NCBI RefSeq assembly: GCF_011742925.1
Contig: NZ_WAEL01000004.1
Location: forward strand, 310,001 to 374,000
Direction: 5' to 3'
DNA: 64,000 bases
Source of the DNA: Fibrivirga algicola
GTDB taxonomy: Bacteria; Bacteroidota; Bacteroidia; Cytophagales; Spirosomataceae
A program made the translations under genes and the position numbers. Numbering within the stretch: position 1 is the first letter of the stretch; every line of letters starts with the position of its first letter. The notes below the pieces were generated by a model. It worked only from the letters and a program-made list of their open reading frames with translations. It did no database searches and was not told the DNA's origin. This document shows positions 43,277 to 51,699 of this stretch, piece after piece.

Positions 43277-44137
43277 ATGCAACACAACACACAACAGGAT
43301 GAATGGGATTGGGAAATCACAAATCAGACTAGTTGGTGGGACTGGAAATTGATTGAGGTATGGACATACCGAAATTTATTAGTCCGTTTAGTCCGCAGAG
43401 ACTTTTTAGTCAATCATCAGCAAACCCTCCTTGGCCCGCTCTGGATGCTTTTTCAGCCTCTATTGACGCTCGCTACTTATGTACTCGTCTTTACTAATAT
43501 AGTAGGCATTTCTACAGGGAATACTCCTCCGGTACTATTCTATCTTGTAGGAATTATATTATGGACTTTTTTCAGTGAAAGTTTCACAAGCGTATCCTAT
43601 ACGTTTACACATAACGTGCACATATTTGAGAAGGTATATTTCCCCAGACTGATCATCCCCCTGTCTGTAATGAGTGCCAACTTTATGCGTTTATTGCTCC
43701 AATCGAGCTTGCTGGTAACATTAATTGTGTACTACAGTCTTTTCCAAAACGTACCAATCGAATTTAATAATTGGTTGTTTGCGGCTCCCTTTTGCATTCT
43801 ACTTATTGGCCTGAACGGCCTCTCTGCCGGACTGCTGTTTGCTGTATTGACGGCCAAATATCGGGATCTGACCAATGTGGCCGTGTTGGGTATCAGACTG
43901 ATGATGTTTGTAACCCCTGTAATTTATTCAGTATCGATAATCCCAGCCAACGTTCGTTGGCTCGCTGAATTAAATCCACTGACTCCACTATTCGAACTTT
44001 GTCGTTTTGCGGTATTGCGGGAAGGAACATTCACTGCTACGAGCTTAATCTATAGTCTTTCTATGACAACTTTATTATTTGTCGTGGCTATGGTTTTTTT
44101 CAATAAACAAGGCGACAAAATAATGGACGTAATATAA
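43277..44137 (+). CDS. Polysaccharide ABC exporter, permease (Wzm-type)
   Basis: A 286-residue ABC-2 permease with six hydrophobic helices. The N-terminal amphipathic segment NLLVRLVRRDFLVNHQQTLLGPLWMLFQPL is characteristic of O-antigen and teichoic-acid exporters, and LNPLTPLFELCRFAVL is a family block near the C-terminus. It moves lipid-linked polysaccharide across the inner membrane together with the next gene product. The gene starts an operon of exporter and glycosyltransferase genes that is more AT-rich than the surrounding DNA. Confidence 0.9.
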   Translation: MQHNTQQDEWDWEITNQTSWWDWKLIEVWTYRNLLVRLVRRDFLVNHQQTLLGPLWMLFQPLLTLATYVLVFTNIVGISTGNTPPVLFYLVGIILWTFFSESFTSVSYTFTHNVHIFEKVYFPRLIIPLSVMSANFMRLLLQSSLLVTLIVYYSLFQNVPIEFNNWLFAAPFCILLIGLNGLSAGLLFAVLTAKYRDLTNVAVLGIRLMMFVTPVIYSVSIIPANVRWLAELNPLTPLFELCRFAVLREGTFTATSLIYSLSMTTLLFVVAMVFFNKQGDKIMDVI

Positions 44138-44142
44138 TTTCT

Positions 44143-45411
44143 ATGAGCGATACAGTAGTACGACTAGAAAACCTATCAAAGCGATACCGTTTAGGCACGA
44201 TCGGCACAGGGTCATTTCGTCAGGATTTACAACGGTGGTGGACAACATCTGTTCGTAAGCAGGAAGACAGTTTTTTCGGGTCAACTAACGCATCCAATTC
44301 CGAAATCTGGGCACTGGACAATATTAGTTTTGATATTAAGCAAGGTGAAGTTTGGGGAATCGTGGGCTCGAACGGAGCGGGTAAATCGACATTATTAAAA
44401 ATTATTTCCCGAATAATTCGTCCAACCGAAGGAAGTATTCGCGGTAAAGGCAAAATCAGCAGCTTACTTGAAGTAGGTACCGGTTTTCATCCCGAGTTAA
44501 CTGGCCGTGAAAATATCTACATAAGCGGCTACATGCTTGGCATGAGAAAAGCCGACATTAAGCGGCAGTTCGATGAAATTGTTTCGTTTTCTGGTATTGA
44601 AAAATTCATCGATACACCAACAAAGCGCTATTCATCGGGCATGTATATGCGCCTTGCATTTGCAGTAGCGGCTCACCTTGACCCTGACATTTTGATTGTG
44701 GACGAAGTACTGGCAGTTGGCGATATTGATTTCCAGAAGAAGTGCCTGGGCAAGATGCAGGAAGTGTCTCAAGATAAAGGCCGGACTATCCTGTTTGTCA
44801 GTCATAACATGCAGGCAGTCAATTACCTGTGCCAAAAGGCGGTATGGCTTCAAAAAGGAAAAGTCAATGAAATTGGTGGTGTTCGGGAAGTTGTTAACTC
44901 ATTTATGAGCAGTATGCAGCAACCCAAATTGCACCAACACTGGACCGAGAGTGTAAATGCACCGGGTAATGACTACATCCGGGTCCACTCTGTCGCTATC
45001 GCTCCGCAATTTCTGGATGACCAGTCGTTGATTGACGTTCGCACACCGCTCAGCGTGCGTTTCAGTATCTGGAACCTGATCGCGGGGACAACGTTAAGCG
45101 CATCCTTGCAACTATATACAAACACGGGCGAATGCGTATTCGCAATGCCCTCGCAGAACCTGTTTTGTGAGCATGGATTAATTGAAGGAAATTGCCTGAT
45201 TCCCGGCAACTTCTTGAATGACGGACTGTATTACTTATCATTAAGTTTTATAAAAGATGCGTCAATCGTTCTCTTCGATTATCAGGAATGTTTGTCGTTT
45301 AGAGTAGAAGATCACCGGGAAAATACGCAATGGTATGGTAAATGGCCGGGACTGGTCCGGCCGAATTTACCCTTCACCTGGCAGCCAGTATTAACGGAGA
45401 CCTTTGTTTAA
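44143..45411 (+). CDS. Polysaccharide ABC exporter, ATPase with carbohydrate-binding tail (Wzt-type)
   Basis: A 422-residue protein. The ATPase half has Walker A GSNGAGKST at 75-83, the ABC signature YSSGMYMRLAFAVAA, Walker B DILIVDEVLAVGD and the switch His in FVSHNM. Residues 265-422 form an extra C-terminal beta-sandwich (LSVRFSIWNLIAGTTLSASLQLYTN, NDGLYYLSLSFIK) like that of Wzt, which recognises the capped end of the O-antigen before export. The gene begins 5 bp after the permease stop. The tail implies that chain termination is coupled to export, although no capping enzyme is seen in the window. Confidence 0.92.
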   Translation: MSDTVVRLENLSKRYRLGTIGTGSFRQDLQRWWTTSVRKQEDSFFGSTNASNSEIWALDNISFDIKQGEVWGIVGSNGAGKSTLLKIISRIIRPTEGSIRGKGKISSLLEVGTGFHPELTGRENIYISGYMLGMRKADIKRQFDEIVSFSGIEKFIDTPTKRYSSGMYMRLAFAVAAHLDPDILIVDEVLAVGDIDFQKKCLGKMQEVSQDKGRTILFVSHNMQAVNYLCQKAVWLQKGKVNEIGGVREVVNSFMSSMQQPKLHQHWTESVNAPGNDYIRVHSVAIAPQFLDDQSLIDVRTPLSVRFSIWNLIAGTTLSASLQLYTNTGECVFAMPSQNLFCEHGLIEGNCLIPGNFLNDGLYYLSLSFIKDASIVLFDYQECLSFRVEDHRENTQWYGKWPGLVRPNLPFTWQPVLTETFV

Positions 45412-45423
45412 ATAAGTAGAACA

Positions 45424-46377
45424 ATGTCTTCAACTACCGATCCCTTAGTTTCTGTTATAATTCCATGTTACAATCACGGGCAATATTTACAACAAGCTAT
45501 TGACAGTATAAATGTCCAAACTTATCAGCGTATTGAACTTATTGTTGTTGACGACGGCTCTGTTGATTCAACTAAATCAGTAGCAGCAGCCAATCAGCAG
45601 GTACGTTATATTTTTCAACTGAATCAGGGATTGTCTGCTGCTCGAAACACTGGTATTCGCCATAGCAGCGGCGATTTCCTCCTGTTTCTAGATGCTGACG
45701 ATCTGTTATATCCAGATGCCATTGCCATTAATGTGCAACTGCTACTTCAGCATCCTGATGTGGCCTTCGTATCGGGTGGGCACAACGGAGTAGATCATGA
45801 TTTGACTGTTCTCTGGACCACGCAGCGTATCGTTGCGGATTCTCACTATCGCCATTTTTTACGGTGGAATTATATTGGGATGCATGCCACGGTGCTATAT
45901 CGCCGTCATATTTTCGATAAGTTCCAATTTGACACAAGCTTGCGTGCCTGCGAAGATTACGATCTTTACTTGAGTATATCGGCCCGCTATCCTGTCCTTC
46001 ATCACCAGTGCATTATTGCTGCATATAGGCAGCATCAAAGTAACATGTCGTCTGACGCTGTGCTAATGCTTACGCTTGCTCATCAGGTCTTAAAACGGCA
46101 CGAGAACTCTCTTACAAATACGCTTGACAAGAAAGCTTACAAGAGAGGAATTACTTTTTGGGGGAAATTATATTGTGGACAGATGTACTTTCAACTAGTT
46201 AATAGTCAATTATCTATTACAGAATCGAGGAAAAATTCTTATTTAAAAACTCTTTATAATGAAAACTATTTATTATACCTCAAATACCATATAGTCAGAG
46301 TATTCCCTATAAAATCATATATAAAACGAGTAATCACTTCTTCCATAGTAAAATCATTCCGCTATAAATTACGATAA
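45424..46377 (+). CDS. Family 2 glycosyltransferase
   Basis: A 317-residue GT-A enzyme. The nucleotide-sugar site starts PLVSVIIPCYNHGQYLQQAIDS, VVDDGSVDST follows, and LLFLDADDLLYPDAI holds the metal-binding DxD. The second half ends in a basic stretch (YHIVRVFPIKSYIKRVITSS). It adds a sugar to the exported polysaccharide; donor and linkage cannot be predicted. It begins 12 bp after the ABC ATPase gene and is followed by 322 bp of AT-rich DNA, so it probably ends the first transcription unit of the island. Confidence 0.88.
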   Translation: MSSTTDPLVSVIIPCYNHGQYLQQAIDSINVQTYQRIELIVVDDGSVDSTKSVAAANQQVRYIFQLNQGLSAARNTGIRHSSGDFLLFLDADDLLYPDAIAINVQLLLQHPDVAFVSGGHNGVDHDLTVLWTTQRIVADSHYRHFLRWNYIGMHATVLYRRHIFDKFQFDTSLRACEDYDLYLSISARYPVLHHQCIIAAYRQHQSNMSSDAVLMLTLAHQVLKRHENSLTNTLDKKAYKRGITFWGKLYCGQMYFQLVNSQLSITESRKNSYLKTLYNENYLLYLKYHIVRVFPIKSYIKRVITSSIVKSFRYKLR

Positions 46378-46699
46378 TTTTTTACTGTGCGTTTATAAAA
46401 AATAACTTATTTCAGCACCTTCTCACAAGTTCAACAGAATATAGCTCACTCGTATCTATTCATCTGTTTTCACTAGTCAGATGAACCGTGTCCATGAATC
46501 ATCTAACCTAAAACAAAAGCAATACTTTTAATGAAAATAGATAAACAAACACTAACTTTCCACTCAATCAATTAGCTCTCATTTGTCATTTGTTTAAAGT
46601 ACAGGTATATGACATTACTCATATATTGTACAGACATTACAAAAAGCATTTATTTGTCGACATTTACAGGTCGTCAATAGTTCATATCTATTTTACATT
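46378..46699. other. AT-rich non-coding gap inside the polysaccharide island
   Basis: 322 bp of strongly AT-rich DNA with no reading frame longer than a few codons and no clear terminator hairpin. It probably carries the promoter of the second pair of glycosyltransferase genes. It could also be the remains of a lost gene. Confidence 0.5.
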
Positions 46700-47677
46700 G
46701 TGATTCGTGTTCCCACCACACCTCCCAAAATTGAAGCAGCGTCGGCACCTGGCGATAGACCACTCTGGTCGGTGATGATTCCTGTTTATAATTGTGGGTT
46801 CTATCTAAAGGAGACACTTAACAGTGTTCTAAAACAAGATATAGGAGTTAGACGAATGCAAATTGAGGTTGTTGATGATGCTAGTAACGATATTGATGTA
46901 GAATCATTGGTAAAAGAGATTGGGAATGGACGAATAATTTACACCAGACAACCTTATAATGTTGGGAGTCTTCGAAATTTCGAAACTTGCCTGAATCACT
47001 CGTCGGGTTATCTAATTCATCTATTACATGGAGACGATATAGTTCTTCCTGGCTATTATAAATCCATAACGTCTCTTTTCGAAAAATACCCTCAGGCTGG
47101 AGCTGCTTTTTGCCGGCATAATTATATTAATAACCAAGGCAAAAAAATTGGTCAAGAGGTTCAGGAATCGGAGCAACCTGGTTTGCTTCATAACTGGCTA
47201 CCAAAACTAGCCAAAAGACAGCGGATTCAATATTGTAGCATTACAGTCAGACGAGAAGTCTATGAAAAGCTTGGTGGATTTTATGGTGTAACATATGGTG
47301 AAGATTGGGAAATGTGGACTCGCATAGCGGAACAGTTTTCATTTGCGTACACGCCAGAGATTCTAGCCGAGTATCGGATACACGAGTCCTCAATCTCGCA
47401 CGACTTACTAACCAGCGGCCAAAATCTTCGTGATCTTCAGTGGGTCATTGATCAAATACAACACTACTTACCGGAAGAAAGTCGCTATAAATTAAAGAAG
47501 CTGGCTATGAAGCATTATGCACATTATGGCTTGGGTACAGCTAGTCTTATTTGGAAGAATTCTCGAAATAAGAAGAGTACGGCTTCACAAATTAAAGAGT
47601 CATTCAAAATGCATACTGATGCATATATGGTTGCAAAAGTAATCTGGCTATATTGTAAAATGAGCGCATTATGGTAA
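46700..47677 (+). CDS. Family 2 glycosyltransferase
   Basis: A 325-residue GT2 enzyme starting with a GTG (MIRVPTTPPK). The donor-binding block is PLWSVMIPVYNCGFYLKETLNSVL, with EVVDDASND next, and LIHLLHGDDIVLPGYY supplies the DxD-like motif. FYGVTYGEDWEMWTRIA is the acceptor-side ED motif. The C-terminus is basic and hydrophobic, suggesting membrane association. The next glycosyltransferase gene overlaps its end by 7 bp, so they are translated together. Confidence 0.88.
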   Translation: MIRVPTTPPKIEAASAPGDRPLWSVMIPVYNCGFYLKETLNSVLKQDIGVRRMQIEVVDDASNDIDVESLVKEIGNGRIIYTRQPYNVGSLRNFETCLNHSSGYLIHLLHGDDIVLPGYYKSITSLFEKYPQAGAAFCRHNYINNQGKKIGQEVQESEQPGLLHNWLPKLAKRQRIQYCSITVRREVYEKLGGFYGVTYGEDWEMWTRIAEQFSFAYTPEILAEYRIHESSISHDLLTSGQNLRDLQWVIDQIQHYLPEESRYKLKKLAMKHYAHYGLGTASLIWKNSRNKKSTASQIKESFKMHTDAYMVAKVIWLYCKMSALW

Positions 47678-48729
47678 TAAATAAAGGCATATCTATCATT
47701 TTATGTACCTATAATGGAGCACTTCTTTTGCCAGAAACGCTGCGCCATATTGCCAATCAGCGAGTTCCTTCCGACTTAGCTTGGGAATTAATTATTGTTG
47801 ATAATGCCTCAGATGATAACACAGCAATGGTTGCCGAAACAGAATGGGCTAAGTATACGTGTACAGCTACATTCCATATTCTGCACGAACCTAGGCAAGG
47901 TCTGAGCTTCGCCAGAGAACTTGGCTTCGTCAGTGCTAAATATCCATATATCATCTTGTGCGACGATGACAATTGGCTATTTAAAGATTATGTCGCTAAG
48001 GCTTACTCAATTATGGAACAGCATCCAGATATAGGTATGCTAGGAGGTCATGCGGAGCTAGTATATGAAGTCCCCCCCCCAAAATGGGCAGTTACCTTTT
48101 CACCAGGAATACACGCTGGTGGACCACAGGCGCGCTCAACTGGCGAAGTTCCTCATTTCTCGGTATACGGTGCTGGAAGTGTTCTACGCAAATCAGCTTA
48201 CCTAGCTATTCGGGAAGCAGGCTTTCAATTTAAACTTACAGACCGTCTGGGTAATCAGCTATCGTCGGGTGGTGACTCTGAACTATGCTATGCTTTGTCA
48301 ATAGCAAATTACTCAATTTGGTACGACAATGACTTGCGATTCAAGCATTTTATTCAGGCCACACGATTAACCTGGCTTTACTATGTAAACTACATGAAAA
48401 TCAATGCGTTATCATTCATAGTACTAGAGCCCTATAAACTATTTTTAAATACCAGATCAACCAGTTTGTTCGTATTCTACATCGCGATCACCAGACGAGT
48501 ATTGCATTTTACTTGCTCCTTACTCTGGACTCTTCTTCTTAAATCTATTCTGCCAGGAATAGAAAATAAAAAGACAAAAGCCATAAAGGTACATATCCTG
48601 AAAGCCCGATTAGGCTCTTACAAATACATTAAAGAAATGAAAGGCCACTTTCTGGAAGCAGGGAAGTATAGCCTTGCTTTCGCTAAGCTAGCCGAATTAA
48701 AAGGACACGAACAGAATGTTACGTGTTGA
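47671..48729 (+). CDS. Family 2 glycosyltransferase with a C9 homopolymer
   Basis: A 352-residue GT2 enzyme opening GISIILCTYNGALLLPETLRH, with IIVDNASDDNT and YIILCDDDNWLF (DxD). A hydrophobic stretch near residues 255-300 (YVNYMKINALSFIVLEP, LLWTLLLKSIL) suggests membrane anchoring. At 48072-48080 the coding sequence has nine consecutive C encoding V-P-P-P; a one-base change there would shift the frame and meet a stop within about 45 codons. The last ten codons form one arm of a 29-bp inverted repeat. Confidence 0.88.
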   Translation: MVINKGISIILCTYNGALLLPETLRHIANQRVPSDLAWELIIVDNASDDNTAMVAETEWAKYTCTATFHILHEPRQGLSFARELGFVSAKYPYIILCDDDNWLFKDYVAKAYSIMEQHPDIGMLGGHAELVYEVPPPKWAVTFSPGIHAGGPQARSTGEVPHFSVYGAGSVLRKSAYLAIREAGFQFKLTDRLGNQLSSGGDSELCYALSIANYSIWYDNDLRFKHFIQATRLTWLYYVNYMKINALSFIVLEPYKLFLNTRSTSLFVFYIAITRRVLHFTCSLLWTLLLKSILPGIENKKTKAIKVHILKARLGSYKYIKEMKGHFLEAGKYSLAFAKLAELKGHEQNVTC

Positions 48730-48765
48730 TACAACAATTCTGTTCGTGTCCTTTTGATTCAGCTA
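48689..48765. terminator. 29-bp inverted repeat built on the end of the glycosyltransferase gene
   Basis: Arms 48689-48717 and 48737-48765 match at 27 of 29 positions; the inner 19 are perfect. The left arm is coding sequence for the end of the glycosyltransferase (through E-L-K-G-H-E-Q), while the right arm reaches 3 bp into the end of the convergent fucosidase gene. There is a TTTT run inside but no unpaired T-tract. Confidence 0.8.
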
Positions 48766-50106
48766 GTTCTCACCAGTGGCAGCTTTATACGCCCCAACTT
48801 CTGCAAGTTGGACAGGTCCTTTTGCTTGCTTTATTAACAAGCGCAATTTTGCGGTGCGCACTTCAGGAAAACGGATCAGCCGCTTATACCCTACGGTCGT
48901 AAATGTCTTGAGTGGTTGCCAGGTACGTCCGTCCCAGTATTCAACCTGACCATTAATGATCTGCTGACCATTTTCTATATTTTCCTGAATTGCAATTCGG
49001 TCAATCAGTTGTTCGCCTAGTAATTGAATTTCAAGTGGTTTTCCTGCCTCAACGTCTACAAACGTACTCAGCTTACCGTCGGTCAACCTAGACGTTTTAA
49101 CTACTAAATTTTTGCGAAACGTCTCGTTTAGAATACGGCGGAAGTTACGGATACTGGCTACATCTGATTCAGCTAAAAGCCCCTCACGATTTGGCGGAAT
49201 ATTGAGCAGTAACAAGCTGTTGCGTCCCACTGACTCGTAATACAGCTTAACCAAATTAGCAGGTGTTCGTACCTTGCTGTCTTCGGTAGCATGATAAAAC
49301 CAACCCGGGCGGATAGAGACATCCGTTTCAGCTGGTATCCACACGGGTCCGTTGGCATCTCCCCTATTTAAATAAGCAGCATCTGCCTTACCGGGTGCCA
49401 AACCAGTTGTATCGATAGTTGACCAACAGGTTTCGCCGGCGTTGCCCGACTCGTTACCTACCCAGCGAATGTCGGGACCGGCATCAGAGAACATGACTGC
49501 CTGCGGCTGTAATTTGCGTACCATTGCCCAATAACCGGCAAAGTCATAGGACATGTTTTTGGCATTTTCTCCTTTCGCGCCATCAAACCATACCTCATCA
49601 ATGCGGCCATAATTTGTTAACAGTTCGCGTAGCTGGCCTTTGTAGTAATCGTTGTAGTCAGCAGTGCCATAGCGGGGTTCATGTCTATCCCAAGGCGACA
49701 AGTAGACCCCGAATTTCAATCCATATTCGCGGCAGGCTTCAGCTACTTCGCGCACAACATCGCCTTTTCCACCTTTGTAAGGACTATTTTTAACCGAATG
49801 CTCCGTTAGTTTCGATGGCCATAAGCAAAAGCCGTCATGGTGTTTTGCCGTCAGAATAGCCATTTTAAAACCGCCATCCTTCAGCGCCTTTATCCACTGC
49901 CGGGCATCGAGTTTAGTGGGGTTAAAGATTGCCGGGCTTTCTGTACCATCCCCCCATTCCTTGTCGGTGAACGTGTTGACAGTAAAGTGAAGAAAAGCGG
50001 TCGTCTCAAGCTGTTGCCAGGCAAGCTGACGGGCCGTTGGTTTAGGCTGTGCACGTACCTGAGCGAACGTAACTACAAACAATAAGCAAAAAAGCAGCAA
50101 GCGCAT
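48763..50106 (-). CDS. GH29 alpha-L-fucosidase, exported
   Basis: A 447-residue enzyme with a signal peptide (MRLLLFCLLFVVTFAQVRAQ). The GH29 fold is seen in FLHFTVNTFTDKEWGDG, MAILTAKHHDGFCLWPS, FGVYLSPWDRHEPRYG and VWFDGAKG, whose Asp is the catalytic nucleophile. A C-terminal beta-sandwich (VDVEAGKPLEIQLLGEQLIDRIAIQENI) may bind carbohydrate. It removes alpha-linked L-fucose from glycans in the periplasm. It heads for the same function as the two mannan-active genes upstream on the same strand, suggesting a shared glycoprotein-type substrate. Confidence 0.9.
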   Translation of the reverse strand: MRLLLFCLLFVVTFAQVRAQPKPTARQLAWQQLETTAFLHFTVNTFTDKEWGDGTESPAIFNPTKLDARQWIKALKDGGFKMAILTAKHHDGFCLWPSKLTEHSVKNSPYKGGKGDVVREVAEACREYGLKFGVYLSPWDRHEPRYGTADYNDYYKGQLRELLTNYGRIDEVWFDGAKGENAKNMSYDFAGYWAMVRKLQPQAVMFSDAGPDIRWVGNESGNAGETCWSTIDTTGLAPGKADAAYLNRGDANGPVWIPAETDVSIRPGWFYHATEDSKVRTPANLVKLYYESVGRNSLLLLNIPPNREGLLAESDVASIRNFRRILNETFRKNLVVKTSRLTDGKLSTFVDVEAGKPLEIQLLGEQLIDRIAIQENIENGQQIINGQVEYWDGRTWQPLKTFTTVGYKRLIRFPEVRTAKLRLLIKQAKGPVQLAEVGAYKAATGEN

Positions 50107-50158
50107 AGACTAGCGAGTTGGGGCGTGAATATCAGGTTGGGGGTCAAATAAGGACCTC

Positions 50159-50187
50159 TTTCCCGACATTTAGTCTATGTCGGGAAA
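50159..50187 (-). terminator. Hairpin after the GH125 gene
   Basis: TTTCCCGACAT (50159-50169) pairs perfectly with ATGTCGGGAAA (50177-50187) around a 7-nt loop. There is no T-tract on the minus strand, so read-through to the fucosidase gene is plausible. Confidence 0.6.
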
Positions 50188-50199
50188 GCGACGCCAGTT

Positions 50200-51618
50200 T
50201 TACGACAATAAAGCAGGTCGCTCCTGAAACGTTTTGTAAACGAATTCACCAAATATAGTATTTGCCCAGGCAAACCATTTGCGGGTAAACTTGCTTGCGT
50301 CATCTTTATGGAAGGCTTCGTGCATGAAACCAGTACCTGCATTTACGTGCTGTAGTGTTTGTAAACACTGCCTGATCTCGTTTTCGTTAGTACTCGTTAA
50401 TCCCCGCACAATGATGCTCAGCGGCCAAATCATGTCGATACCGGCATGTGGTCCTCCGATTCCCTCCCCTGCTTTTCCCTTGAAGAAAAATGGATTATCG
50501 TCGCTAAGAAGGAATTTGCGTGTGTTCTGATAGATTGGGTCTGTGACAGGCATAGCACCCAGATACGGCATTGCCAATAAGCTAGGCACGTTGGCATCGT
50601 CCATCAGGTTGTAAGAGCCATACCCATTCACTTCGTAGGCATACACCTTGCCATAACGCGGATGGGTAGTGACGGCATGCTGTTCCAATGCGGTAGCCAC
50701 CTCATCGGCCAATGCGCGTGCATCGGCGGCTAAAGTTGCGTTGGCTTTGCGTGCGACCAGTAATTCGGCCAGTTGCCGGAGTGAAGTGACCGCGAAGAAG
50801 TTCGACGGAATCAGATACGGATAAATGGTTGCATCATCGCTGGGCCTGAACATAGAGCAGATCAGGCCGTTTGGCTTTGCTGGATACCCATAGCCACCAA
50901 GCGGCACGCCATCGGTAGCCCAGGTTGTGCGGCGTTCAAACTTGTAGGGTCCTTTTCCAGTTTTGCGCTGCTGTTCCCGGAAAGTTTGCACCACCAGTCG
51001 CATGGCCTCCTGCCAGTTGGCATCAAAAGGAGACAGATCGCCCGAGCGTTTCCAGTAGAAGTAAGCGAGTCGAATGGGGTAGCAAAGGCTATCTATTTCC
51101 CATTTGCGTTCGTGCAACCCCGGTTTCATATCGGTGGCATCATCTTTCCACTCGCCAGTTTTTGTTTGTTCTTTGTAGAACGCATTGGCGTACGGATCAA
51201 AGCGAATGCAGCGTGCCTGTCTGTAAATGACCCCCGCAATCAACTGCTGAAGTGGTTTATCCTGGGCCATCAACGGCAGATAGGGCCATACTTGGGCCGT
51301 CGAGTCGCGCAGCCACATTGCATCGATATCACCAGTAATGACATAAGTATCTGGCTTTCCGTCGATAGTGGAATGATCAACGGTCGTGTCGAGTGTATTA
51401 GGGAAACAGTTCTCGAACAGCCAGGCCATTTCAGGATTCTTTATCCCTCTTTTCACGGTATAGATTGCTCGTTCCACCGCTTCTGATCGAAAATTACGCT
51501 GGTCAAGTGGCGTGCGTACTACGGGAAAATCACCAGCAGCGCGAGCAAACGAAATCGGTTGTGTTGTTAGGGCAGCAGCGCCCAGCGAGGTGGTTTGAAT
51601 GAAAGTTCTTCGGTTCAT
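50200..51618 (-). CDS. GH125 exo-alpha-1,6-mannosidase, exported
   Basis: 472 residues from the ATG at 51618 (MNRRTFIQTTSLGAAAL). The N-R-R-x-F start followed by a hydrophobic stretch suggests Tat export. The (alpha/alpha)6 core has VITGDIDAMWLRDSTAQVWPYLP, ERKWEIDSLCYPIRLAYFYWK and the late GGPHAGIDMIWPLSI, all typical of GH125, which removes alpha-1,6-mannose from the non-reducing end of mannan or N-glycans. It lies between GH29 and GH76 genes on the same strand, together forming a small mannan/N-glycan set. Confidence 0.9.
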   Translation of the reverse strand: MNRRTFIQTTSLGAAALTTQPISFARAAGDFPVVRTPLDQRNFRSEAVERAIYTVKRGIKNPEMAWLFENCFPNTLDTTVDHSTIDGKPDTYVITGDIDAMWLRDSTAQVWPYLPLMAQDKPLQQLIAGVIYRQARCIRFDPYANAFYKEQTKTGEWKDDATDMKPGLHERKWEIDSLCYPIRLAYFYWKRSGDLSPFDANWQEAMRLVVQTFREQQRKTGKGPYKFERRTTWATDGVPLGGYGYPAKPNGLICSMFRPSDDATIYPYLIPSNFFAVTSLRQLAELLVARKANATLAADARALADEVATALEQHAVTTHPRYGKVYAYEVNGYGSYNLMDDANVPSLLAMPYLGAMPVTDPIYQNTRKFLLSDDNPFFFKGKAGEGIGGPHAGIDMIWPLSIIVRGLTSTNENEIRQCLQTLQHVNAGTGFMHEAFHKDDASKFTRKWFAWANTIFGEFVYKTFQERPALLS

Positions 51619-51699
51619 AAAGTTTATAACGTACACTTCGTATTCGATCAACTAAAAGCGTAATCCATTGGCATTCAGCTAAATTTCACCCGGATCAGT

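Noticed and set aside
50986-51486. 166-codon open frame on the plus strand
   Set aside because: It lies wholly antisense to the GH125 gene, has no recognisable domain, and mirrors the codon pattern of the real gene.
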